The notes below the pieces were generated by a model that ran no database searches, was not told the origin of the DNA, and saw nothing but the letters and a program-made list of their open reading frames with translations. The position numbers and the translations under genes were made by a program. A DNA stretch of 64,000 nucleotides from Rhabditoides inermis. Taxonomy: Eukaryota > Nematoda > Chromadorea > Rhabditida > Rhabditidae. The stretch spans positions 142,001-206,000 of the forward strand of contig CAWZYM010000300.1 in NCBI GenBank assembly GCA_963966185.1, given 5' to 3'. How positions within the stretch are numbered: position 1 is the first letter of the stretch; each line of letters begins with the position of its first letter. Below, in pieces: positions 26,001-38,800 of the stretch.

Positions 26001-29000
26001 TTATTGTATCTGAGTGAACACACCGCTTGCACGAAGACATTTGTCTTTTCTATCAAGCCACACGTTTTCATGCAAGTCTAATTTCTTATCAAAATGATAA
26101 ACAAGCATCCACTTATTGTATCTGAGTGAACACACCGCTTGCACGAAGACATTTGTCTTTTCTATCAAGCCACACGTCTTCATGCAAGTCTAATTTCTTA
26201 TCAAAATGATAAACAAACATCTACTTATTGTATCTGAGTGAACACACCGCTTGCACGAAGACATTTGTCTTTTCTATGAAGCCACACGTCTTCATGCAAG
26301 TCTAATTTCTTATCAAAATTATAAACAAACATCTACTCATTGCATCTGAGTGAATACACCGCTTGCACGAAGTTATTTGTTTTTTTCTATCAAGCCACAC
26401 ATCTTCATGCAAGTCTAATTTCTTATGAAAATGATAAACAAACATCTACTTATTGTATCTGAGTGAACACACCGCTTGCACGAAGACATTTGTCTTTTCT
26501 ATGAAGCCACACGTCTTCATGCAAGTCTAATTTCTTATCAAAATAATAAACAAACATCTATTTATTGTATCTGAGTGAAAACAACCCTTGCATAAAGACA
26601 TTTGTGTTTTCTATCAAGCCACACGTCTTCATGCAAGTCAAATTTCTTATCAAAATGATAAACAAACATGTACTTATTGCATCTGAGTGAACACACCGCT
26701 TGCACGAAGACATTTGTCTTTTCTATGAAGCCACACGTCTTCATGCAAGTCTAATTTCTTATCAAATTTATAAATAAACATCTACTTATTGCATCTGAGT
26801 GAACACACCGCTTGCACGAAGACATTTGTCTTTTCTATGAAGCCACACGTCTTCATGCAAGTCTAATTTCTTATCAAAGTGAGAAATAAACATCTACTTA
26901 TTGTATCTGAGTAAACACACCGCTTGCACGAAGTTATTTGTTTTTTTTCTATCAAGCCACACGTTTTCATGCAAGTCTAATTTCTTATCAAAATGATAAA
27001 CAAGCATCCACTTATTGTATCTGAGTGAACACACCGCTTGCACGAAGACATTTGTCTTTTCTATCAAGCCACACGTCTTCATGCAAGTCTAATTTCTTAT
27101 CAAAATAATAAACAAACATCTACTTATTGTATCTGAGTGAACACACCGCTTGCACGAAGACATTTGTGTTTTCTATCAAGCCACACGTCTTCATGCAAGT
27201 CTAATTTCTAATCAAAGTGAGAAATAAACATCTACTTATTGCATCTGAGTGAACACACCGCTTGCACGAAGACATTTGTCTTTTCTATGAAGCCACACGT
27301 CTTCATGCAAGTCTAATTTCTTATCAAAATTATAAACAAACATCTACTTATTGTATCTGAGTGAACACACCGCTTGCACGAAGACATTTGTCTTTTCTAT
27401 GAAGCCACACGTCTTCATGCAAGTCTAATTTCTTATCAAAATGACAAACAAACATCTACTTATTGTATCTCAGTGAACACACCGCTTGCACGAAGACATT
27501 TGTCTTTTCTATGAAGCCACACGTCTTCATGCAAGTCTAATTTCTTATCAAAATGATAAACAAACATCCACTTATTGTATCTGAGTGAACACACCGCTTG
27601 CACGAAGACATTTGTCTTTTCTATCAAGCCACACGTCTTCATGCAAGTCTAATTTCTTATCAAAATAATAAACAAACATCTACTTATTGTATCTGAGTGA
27701 ACACACCGCTTGCACGAAGACATTTGTGTTTTCTATCAAGCCACACGTCTTCATGCAAGTCTAATTTCTAATCAAAGTGAGAAATAAACATCTACTTATT
27801 GCATCTGAGTGAACACACCGCTTGCACGAAGACATTTGTCTTTTCTATGAAGCCACACGTCTTCATGCAAGTCTAATTTCTTATCAAAATTATAAACAAA
27901 CATCTACTTATTGTATCTGAGTGAACACACCGCTTGCACGAAGACATTTGTCTTTTCTATGAAGCCACACGTCTTCATGCAAGTCTAATTTCTTATCAAA
28001 ATGATAAACAAGCATCCACTTATTGTATCTGAGTGAACACACCGCTTGCACGAAGACATTTGTCTTTTCTATCAAGCCACACGTCTTCATGCAAGTCTAA
28101 TTTCTTATCAAAATGATAAACAAACATCTACTTATTGTATCTGAGTGAACACACCGCTTGCACGAAGACATTTGTCTTTTCTATGAAGCCACACGTCTTC
28201 ATGCAAGTCTAATTTCTTATCAAAATTATAAACAAACATCTACTCATTGCATCTGAGTGAATACACCGCTTGCACGAAGTTATTTGTTTTTTTCTATCAA
28301 GCCACACATCTTCATGCAAGTCTAATTTCTTATGAAAATGATAAACAAACATCTACTTGTTGTATCTGAGTGAACACACCGCTTGCACGAAGACATTTGT
28401 CTTTTCTATGAAGCCACACGTCTTCATGCAAGTCTAATTTCTTATCAAAATAATAAACAAACATCTATTTATTGTATCTGAGTGAAAACAACCCTTGCAT
28501 AAAGACATTTGTGTTTTCTATCAAGCCACACGTCTTCATGCAAGTCAAATTTCTTATCAAAATGATAAACAAACATGTACTTATTGTATCTGAGTGAACA
28601 CACCGCTTGCACGAAGACATTTGTCTTTTCTATGAAGCCACACGTCTTCATGCAAGTCTAATTTCTTATCAAAATTATAAACAAACATCTACTTATTGTA
28701 TCTGAGTGAACACACCGCTTGCACGAAGACATTTGTCTTTTCTATGAAGCCACACGTCTTCATGCAAGTCTAATTTCTTATCAAAATGACAAACAAACAT
28801 CTACTTATTGTATCTCAGTGAACACACCGCTTGCACGAAGACATTTGTCTTTTCTATGAAGCCACACGTCTTCATGCAAGTCTAATTTCTTATCAAAATG
28901 ATAAACAAACATCCACTTATTGTATCTGAGTGAACACACCGCTTGCACGAAGACATTTGTCTTTTCTATCAAGCCACACGTCTTCATGCAAGTCTAATTT

Positions 29001-30894
29001 CTTATCAAAATAATAAACAAACATCTACTTATTGTATCTGAGTGAACACACCGCTTGCACGAAGACATTTGTGTTTTCTATCAAGCCACACGTCTTCATG
29101 CAAGTCTAATTTCTTATCAAAGTGAGAAATAAACATCTACTTATTGTATCTGAGTGAACACACCGCTTGCACGAAGACATTTGTCTTTTCTATCAAGCCA
29201 CACGTTTTCATGCAAGTCTAATTTCTTATCAAAATGATAAACAAGCATCCACTTATTGTATCTGAGTGAACACACCGCTTGCACGAAGACATTTGTCTTT
29301 TCTATCAAGCCACACGTCTTCATGCAAGTCTAATTTCTTATCAAAATGATAAACAAACATCTACTTATTGTATCTGAGTGAACACACCGCTTGCACGAAG
29401 ACATTTGTCTTTTCTATGAAGCCACACGTCTTCATGCAAGTCTAATTTCTTATCAAAATTATAAACAAACATCTACTCATTGCATCTGAGTGAATACACC
29501 GCTTGCACGAAGTTATTTGTTTTTTTCTATCAAGCCACACATCTTCATGCAAGTCTAATTTCTTATGAAAATGATAAACAAACATCTACTTATTGTATCT
29601 GAGTGAACACACCGCTTGCACGAAGACATTTGTCTTTTCTATGAAGCCACACGTCTTCATGCAAGTCTAATTTCTTATCAAAATAATAAACAAACATCTA
29701 TTTATTGTATCTGAGTGAAAACAACCCTTGCATAAAGACATTTGTGTTTTCTATCAAGCCACACGTCTTCATGCAAGTCAAATTTCTTATCAAAATGATA
29801 AACAAACATGTACTTATTGCATCTGAGTGAACACACCGCTTGCACGAAGACATTTGTCTTTTCTATGAAGCCACACGTCTTCATGCAAGTCTAATTTCTT
29901 ATCAAATTTATAAATAAACATCTACTTATTGCATCTGAGTGAACACACCGCTTGCACGAAGACATTTGTCTTTTCTATGAAGCCACACGTCTTCATGCAA
30001 GTCTAATTTCTTATCAAAGTGAGAAATAAACATCTACTTATTGTATCTGAGTAAACACACCGCTTGCACGAAGTTATTTGTTTTTTTTCTATCAAGCCAC
30101 ACGTCTTCATGCAAATCTAATTTCTTATCAAAATGATAAGCAAACATCTACTTATTGTATCTGAGTGAACACACCGCTTGCACGAAGACATTTGTCTTTT
30201 CTATCAAGCCACACGTTTTCATGCAAGTCTAATTTCTTATCAAAATGATAAACAAGCATCCACTTATTGTATCTGAGTGAACACACCGCTTGCACGAAGA
30301 CATTTGTCTTTTCTATCAAGCCACACGTCTTCATGCAAGTCTAATTTCTTATCAAAATAATAAACAAACATCTACTTATTGTATCTGAGTGAACACACCG
30401 CTTGCACGAAGACATTTGTGTTTTCTATCAAGCCACACGTCTTCATGCAAGTCTAATTTCTAATCAAAGTGAGAAATAAACATCTACTTATTGCATCTGA
30501 GTGAACACACCGCTTGCACGAAGACATTTGTCTTTTCTATGAAGCCACACGTCTTCATGCAAGTCTAATTTCTTATCAAAATTATAAACAAACATCTACT
30601 TATTGTATCTGAGTGAACACACCGCTTGCACGAAGACATTTGTCTTTTCTATGAAGCCACACGTCTTCATGCAAGTCTAATTTCTTATCAAAATGACAAA
30701 CAAACATCTACTTATTGTATCTCAGTGAACACACCGCTTGCACGAAGACATTTGTCTTTTCTATGAAGCCACACGTCTTCATGCAAGTCTAATTTCTTAT
30801 CAAAATGATAAACAAACATCCACTTATTGTATCTGAGTGAACACACCGCTTGCACGAAGACATTTGTCTTTTCTATCAAGCCACACGTCTTCAT
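26001..30894 (-). repeat. Higher-order repeat, ~3140-bp period (28 monomers)
   Basis: Landmark variants at 26001 and 29141, and at 26562 and 29702, are 3140 bp apart, about 28 monomers. Between them shorter sub-blocks with the CTCAGTGAACAC variant recur (27460, 28805, 30712). This points to several superimposed rounds of block duplication. Confidence 0.65.
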
Positions 30895-32509
30895 GCAAGT
30901 CTAATTTCTTATCAAAATAATAAACAAACATCTATTTATTGTATCTGAGTGAACACACCGCTTGCACGAGGACATTTGTGTTTTCTATCAAGCCACACGT
31001 CTTCATGCAAGTCTAATTTCTAATCAAAGTGAGAAATAAACATCTACTTATTGCATCTGAGTGAACACACCGCTTGCACGAAGACATTTGTCTTTTCTAT
31101 GAAGCCACACGTCTTCATGCAAGTCTAATTTCTTATCAAAATTATAAACAAACATCTACTTATTGTATCTGAGTGAACACACCGCTTGCACGAAGACATT
31201 TGTCTTTTCTATGAAGCCACACGTCTTCATGCAAGTCTAATTTCTTATCAAAATGACAAACAAACATCTACTTATTGTATCTCAGTGAACACACCGCTTG
31301 CACGAAGACATTTGTCTTTTCTATGAAGCCACACGTCTTCATGCAAGTCTAATTTCTTATCAAAATGATAAACAAACATCTACTTATTGCATCTGAGTGA
31401 ACACACCGCTTGCACGAAGACATTTGTCTTTTCTATGAAGCCACACGTCTTCATGCAAGTCTAATTTCTTATCAAAATTATAAACAAACATCTACTCATT
31501 GCATCTGAGTGAATACACCGCTTGCACGAAGTTATTTGTTTTTTTCTATCAAGCCACACATCTTCATGCAAGTCTAATTTCTTATCAAAATGATAAACAA
31601 ACATCTACTTATTGTATCTGAGTGAACACACCGCTTGCACGAAGACATTTGTCTTTTCTATGAAGCCAAACGTCTTCATGCAAGTCTAATTTCTTATCAA
31701 AATGATAAACAAACATGTACTTATTGCATCTGAGTGAACACACCGCTTGCACGAAGACATTTGTGTTTTATATCAACCATACGTCTTCATGCAAGTCTAA
31801 TTTCTTATCAAAGTGAGAAATAAACATCTACTTATTGTATCTGAGTGAACACACCGCTTGCACGAAGTTATTTGTTTTTTTTTCTATCAAGCCACACGTC
31901 TTCATGCAAGTCTAATTTCTTATCAAAGTGAGAAATAAACATCTACTTATTGTATCTGAGTAAACACATTGCTTGCACGAAGTTATTTGTTTTTTTTTCT
32001 ATCAAGCCACACGTCTTCATGCAAATCTAATTTCTTATCAAAATGATAAGCAAACATCTACTTATTGTATCTGAGTGAACACACCGCTTGCACGAAGACA
32101 TTTGTCTTTTCTATCAAGCCACACGTCTTCATGCAAGTCTAATTTCTTATCAAAATGATAAACAAGCATCCACTTATTGTATCTGAGTGAACACACCGCT
32201 TGCACGAAGACATTTGTCTTTTCTATCAAGCCACACGTCTTCATGCAAGTCTAATTTCTTATCAAAATGATAAACAAACATCTACTTATTGTATCTGAGT
32301 GAACACACCGCTTGCACGAAGACATTTGTCTTTTCTATGAAGCCACACATCTTCATGCAAGTCTAATTTCTTATCAAAATTATAAACAAACATCTACTCA
32401 TTGCATCTGAGTGAACACACTGCTTGCACGAAGACATTTGTCTTTTCTATGAAGCCACACGTCTTCATGCAAGTCTAATTTCTTATCAAAATAATAAACA
32501 AACATCTAT

Positions 32510-35500
32510 TTATTGTATCTGAGTGAAAACAACCCTTGCATAAAGACATTTGTGTTTTCTATCAAGCCACACGTCTTCATGCAAGTCAAATTTCTTATCA
32601 AAATGATAAACAAACATGTACTCATTGCATCTGAGTGAACACACCGCTTGCACGAAGACATTTGTCTTTTCTATGAAGCCACACGTCTTCATGCAAGTCT
32701 AATTTCTTATCAAAATTATAAATAAACATCTACTTATTGCATCTGAGTGAACACACCGCTTGCACGAAGACATTTGTCTTTTCTATGAAGCCACACGTCT
32801 TCATGCAAGTCTAATTTCTTATCAAAGTGAGAAATAAACATCTACTTATTGCATCTGAGTGAACACACCGCTTGCACGAAGACATTTGTCTTTTCTATGA
32901 AGCCACACGTCTTCATGCAAGTCTAATTTCTTATCAAAATAATAAACAAACATCTACTTATTGTATCTGAGTGAACACACCGCTTGCACGAAGACATTTG
33001 TGTTTTCTATCAAGCCACACGTCTTCATGCAAGTCTAATTTCTTATCAAAGTGAGAAATAAACATCTACTTATTGCATCTGAGTGAACACACCGCTTGCA
33101 CGAAGACATTTGTCTTTTCTATGAAGCCACACGTCTTCATGCAAGTCTAATTTCTTATCAAAATGACAAACAAACATCTACTTATTGTATCTCAGTGAAC
33201 ACACCGCTTGCACGAAGACATTTGTCTTTTCTATGAAGCCACACGTCTTCATGCAAGTCTAATTTCTTATCAAAATGATAAACAAACATCTACTTATTGC
33301 ATCTGAGTGAACACACCGCTTGCACGAAGACATTTGTCTTTTCTATGAAGCCACACGTCTTCATGCAAGTCTAATTTCTTATCAAAATTATAAACAAACA
33401 TCTACTCATTGCATCTGAGTGAATACACCGCTTGCACGAAGTTATTTGTTTTTTTCTATCAAGCCACACATCTTCATGCAAGTCTAATTTCTTATCAAAA
33501 TGATAAACAAACATCTACTTATTGTATCTGAGTGAACACACCGCTTGCACGAAGACATTTGTCTTTTCTATGAAGCCAAACGTCTTCATGCAAGTCTAAT
33601 TTCTTATCAAAATGATAAACAAACATGTACTTATTGCATCTGAGTGAACACACCGCTTGCACGAAGACATTTGTGTTTTATATCAACCATACGTCTTCAT
33701 GCAAGTCTAATTTCTTATCAAAGTGAGAAATAAACATCTACTTATTGTATCTGAGTGAACACACCGCTTGCACGAAGTTATTTGTTTTTTTTTCTATCAA
33801 GCCACACGTCTTCATGCAAGTCTAACTTCTTATCAAAGTGAAATAAACATCTACTTATTGTATCTGAGTAAACACATTGCTTGCACGAAGTTATTTGTTT
33901 TTTTTTCTATCAAGCCACACGTCTTCATGCAAATCTAATTTCTTATCAAAATGATAAGCAAACATCTACTTATTGTATCTGAGTGAACACACCGCTTGCA
34001 CGAAGACATTTGTCTTTTCTATCAAGCCACACGTCTTCATGCAAGTCTAATTTCTTATCAAAATGATAAACAAACATCTACTTATTGTATCTGAGTGAAC
34101 ACACCGCTTGCACGAAGACATTTGTCTTTTCTATGAAGCCACACGTCTTCATGCAAGTCTAATTTCTTATCAAAATATAAACAAACATCTACTCATTGCA
34201 TCTGAGTGAACACACCGCTTGCACGAAGACATTTGTCTTTTCTATGAAGCCACACGTCTTCATGCAAGTCTAATTTCTTATCAAAATAATAAACAAACAT
34301 CTATTTATTGTATCTGAGTGAAAACAACCCTTGCATAAAGACATTTGTGTTTTCTATCAAGCCACACGTCTTCATGCAAGTCAAATTTCTTATCAAAATG
34401 ATAAACAAACATGTACTTATTGCATCTGAGTGAACACACCGCTTGCACGAAGACATTTGTCTTTTCTATGAAGCCACACGTCTTCATGCAAGTCTAATTT
34501 CTTATCAAAATTATAAATAAACATCTACTTATTGCATCTGAGTGAACACACCGCTTGCACGAAGACATTTGTCTTTTCTATGAAGCCACACGTCTTCATG
34601 CAAGTCTAATTTCTTATCAAAGTGAGAAATAAACATCTACTTATTGCATCTGAGTGAACACACCGCTTGCACGAAGACATTTGTCTTTTCTATGAAGCCA
34701 CACGTCTTCATGCAAGTCTAATTTCTTATCAAAATAATAAACAAACATCTACTTATTGTATCTGAGTGAACACACCGCTTGCACGAAGACATTTGTGTTT
34801 TCTATCAAGCCACACGTCTTCATGCAAGTCTAATTTCTTATCAAAGTGAGAAATAAACATCTACTTATTGCATCTGAGTGAACACACCGCTTGCACGAAG
34901 ACATTTGTCTTTTCTATGAAGCCACACGTCTTCATGCAAGTCTAATTTCTTATCAAAATTATAAACAAACATCTACTTATTGTATCCGAGTGAACACACC
35001 GCTTGCACGAAGACATTTGTCTTTTCTATGAAGCCACACGTCTTCATGCAAGTCTAATTTCTTATCAAAATGACAAACAAACATCTACTTATTGTATCTC
35101 AGTGAACACACCGCTTGCACGAAGACATTTGTCCTTTCTATGAAGCCACACGTCTTCATGCAAGTCTAATTTCTTATCAAAATGATAAACAAACATCTAC
35201 TTATTGCATCTGAGTGAACACACCGCTTGCACGAAGACATTTGTCTTTTCTATGAAGCCACACGTCTTCATGCAAGTCTAATTTCTTACCAAAATTATAA
35301 ACAAACATCTACTCATTGCATCTGAGTGAATATACCGCTTGCACGAAGTTATTTGTTTTTTTTCTATCAAGCCACACATCTTCATGCAAGTCTAATTTCT
35401 TATCAAAATGATAAACAAACATCTACTTATTGTATCTGAGTGAACACACCGCTTGCACGAAGACATTTGTCTTTTCTATGAAGCCACACGTCTTCATGCA

Positions 35501-35868
35501 AGTCTAATTTCTTATCAAAATGATAAACAAACATGTACTTATTGCATCTGAGTGAACACACCGCTTGCACGAAGACATTTGTGTTTTATATCAACCATAC
35601 GTCTTCATGCAAGTCTAATTTCTTATCAAAGTGAGAAATAAACATCTACTTATTGTATCTGAGTGAACACACCGCTTGCACGAAGACATTTGTGTTTTCT
35701 ATCAACCATACGTCTTCATGCAAGTCTAATTTCTTATCAAAGTGAGAAATAAACATCTACTTATTGTATCTGAGTGAACACACCGCTTGCACGAAGTTAT
35801 TTGTTTTTTTTCTATCAAGCCACACGTATTCATGCAAGTCTAATTTGTTATCAAAGTGAGAAATAAAC
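32510..35868 (-). repeat. Higher-order repeat, ~1795-bp period (16 monomers)
   Basis: The block starting at 32510 recurs from 34305 with 1795-bp spacing, including the TTTATGCAAGG monomer and the neighbouring order of variants. The second copy is cut short by the orientation switch at 35869. Confidence 0.7.
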
Positions 35869-38800
35869 ATGAAGACGTGTGGCTTGATAGAAAAGACAAA
35901 TGTCTTCGTGCAAGCGGTGTGTTCACTCAGATACAATAAGTGGATGCTTGTTTATCATTTTGATAAGAAATTAGACTTGCATGAAGACGTGTGGCTTGAT
36001 AGAAAAAACAAATGTCTTCGTGCAAGCGGTGTGTTCACTCAGATACAATAAGTAGATGTTTGCTTATCATTTTGATAAGAAATTAGATTTGCATGAAGAC
36101 GTGTGGCTTGATAGAAAAAAAACAAATAACTTCGTGCAAGCGGTGTGTTTACTCAGATACAATAAGTAGATGTTTATTTCTCACTTTGATAAGAAATTAG
36201 ACTTGCATGAAGACGTGTGACTTCATAGAAAAGACAAATGTCTTCGTGCAAGCGGTGTGTTCACTCAGATGCAATAAGTAGATGTTTATTTATAATTTTG
36301 ATAAGAAATTAGACTTGCATGAAGACGTGTGGCTTCATAGAAAAGACAAATGTCTTCGTGCAAGCGGTGTGTTCACTCAGATGCAATAAGTACATGTTTG
36401 TTTATCATTTTGATAAGAAATTTGACTTGCATGAAGACGTGTGGCTTGATAGAAAACACAAATGTCTTTATGCAAGGGTTGTTTTCACTCAGATACAATA
36501 AATAGATGTTTGTTTATTATTTTGATAAGAAATTAGACTTGCATGAAGACGTGTGGCTTCATAGAAAAGACAAATGTCTTCGTGCAAGCGGTGTGTTCAC
36601 TCAGATGCAATAAGTACATGTTTGTTTATCATTTTGATAAGAAATTAGACTTGCATGAAGACCTGTGGCTTCATAGAAAAGACAAATGTCTTCGTGCAAG
36701 CGGTGTGTTCACTCGGATACAATAAGTAGATGTTTATTTCTCACTTTGATAAGAAATTAGACTTGCATGAAGACGTATGGTTGATAGAAAACACAAATGT
36801 CTTCGTGCAAGCGGTGTGTTCACTCAGATACAATAAGTAGATGTTTATTTCTCACTTTGATAAGAAATTAGACTTGCATGAAGACGTATGGTTGATATAA
36901 AACACAAATGTCTTCGTGCAAGCGGTGTGTTCACTCAGATGCAATAAGTACATGTTTGTTTATCATTTTGATAAGAAATTAGACTTGCATGAAGACGTGT
37001 GGCTTCATAGAAAAGACAAATGTCTTCGTGCAAGCGGTGTGTTCACTCAGATACAATAAGTAGATGTTTGTTGATCATTTTGATAAGAAATTAGACTTGC
37101 ATGAAGATGTGTGGCTTGATAGAAAAAAACAAATAACTTCGTGCAAGCGGTGTATTCACTCAGATGCAATGAGTAGATGTTTGTTTATAATTTTGGTAAG
37201 AAATTAGACTTGCATGAAGACGTGTGGCTTCATAGAAAAGACAAATGTCTTCGTGCAAGCGGTGTGTTCACTCAGATGCAATAAGTAGATGTTTGTTTAT
37301 CATTTTGATAAGAAATTAGACTTGCATGAAGACGTGTGGCTTCATAGAAAAGACAAATGTCTTCGTGCAAGCGGTGTGTTCACTCGGATACAATAAGTAG
37401 ATGTTTGTTTATAATTTTGATAAGAAATTAGACTTGCATGAAGACGTGTGGCTTCATAGAAAAGACAAATGTCTTCGTGCAAGCGGTGTGTTCACTCAGA
37501 TGCAATAAGTAGATGTTTATTTCTCACTTTGATAAGAAATTAGACTTGCATGAAGACGTGTGGCTTGATAGAAAACACAAATGTCTTCGTGCAAGCGGTG
37601 TGTTCACTCAGATACAATAAGTAGATGTTTGTTTATTATTTTGATAAGAAATTAGACTTGCATGAAGACGTGTGGCTTCATAGAAAAGACAAATGTCTTC
37701 GTGCAAGCGGTGTGTTCACTCAGATGCAATAAGTATATGTTTATTTCTCACTTTGATAAGAAATTAGACTTGCATGAAGACGTGTGGCTTCATAGAAAAG
37801 ACAAATGTCTTCGTGCAAGCGGTGTGTTCACTCAGATGCAATAAGTAGATGTTTATTTATAATTTTGATAAGAAATTAGACTTGCATGAAGACGTATGGT
37901 TGATATAAAACACAAATGTCTTCGTGCAAGCGGTGTGTTCACTCAGATGCAATAAGTACATGTTTGTTTATCATTTTGATAAGAAATTAGACTTGCATGA
38001 AGACGTGTGGCTTCATAGAAAAGACAAATGTCTTCGTGCAAGCGGTGTGTTCACTCAGATACAATAAGTAGATGTTTGTTTATCATTTTGATAAGAAATT
38101 AGACTTGCATGAAGATGTGTGGCTTGATAGAAAAAAACAAATAACTTCGTGCAAGCGGTGTATTCACTCAGATGCAATGAGTAGATGTTTGTTTATAATT
38201 TTGGTAAGAAATTAGACTTGCATGAAGACGTGTGGCTTCATAGAAAAGCAAAATGTCTTCGTGCAAGCGGTGTGTTCACTCAGATGCAATAAGTAGATGT
38301 TTGTTTATCATTTTGATACGAAATTAGACTTGCATGAAGACGTGTGGCTTCATAGAAAAGACAAATGTCTTCGTGCAAGCGGTGTGTTCACTCGGATACA
38401 ATAAGTAGATGTTTATTTCTCACTTTGATAAGAAATTAGACTTGCATGAAGACGTATGGTTGATAGAAAACACAAATGTCTTCGTGCAAGCGGTGTGTTC
38501 ACTCAGATACAATAAGTAGATGTTTATTTCTCACTTTGATAAGAAATTAGACTTGCATGAAGACGTATGGTTGATATAAAACACAAATGTCTTCGTGCAA
38601 GCGGTGTGTTCACTCAGATGCAATAAGTACATGTTTGTTTATCATTTTGATAAGAAATTAGACTTGCATGAAGACGTGTGGCTTCATAGAAAAGACAAAT
38701 GTCTTCGTGCAAGCGGTGTGTTCACTCAGATACAATAAGTAGATGTTTGTTTATCATTTTGATAAGAAATTAGACTTGCATGAAGATGTGTGGCTTGATA

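Larger units (their letters stand above)
22002..35868 (-). repeat. 112-bp satellite array, continued
   Basis: Same monomer, same direction as 1-19839, about 124 copies. It restarts in register immediately after the TA duplication. A few point variants are private to this part (GTCTTTATGC near 24491, ACGAGGACATT near 30968, TTACCAAAATT near 35286, TGTATCCGAG near 34981). The array ends at 35868 in AAATAAACAT, where orientation flips. No gene seen. Confidence 0.97.
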
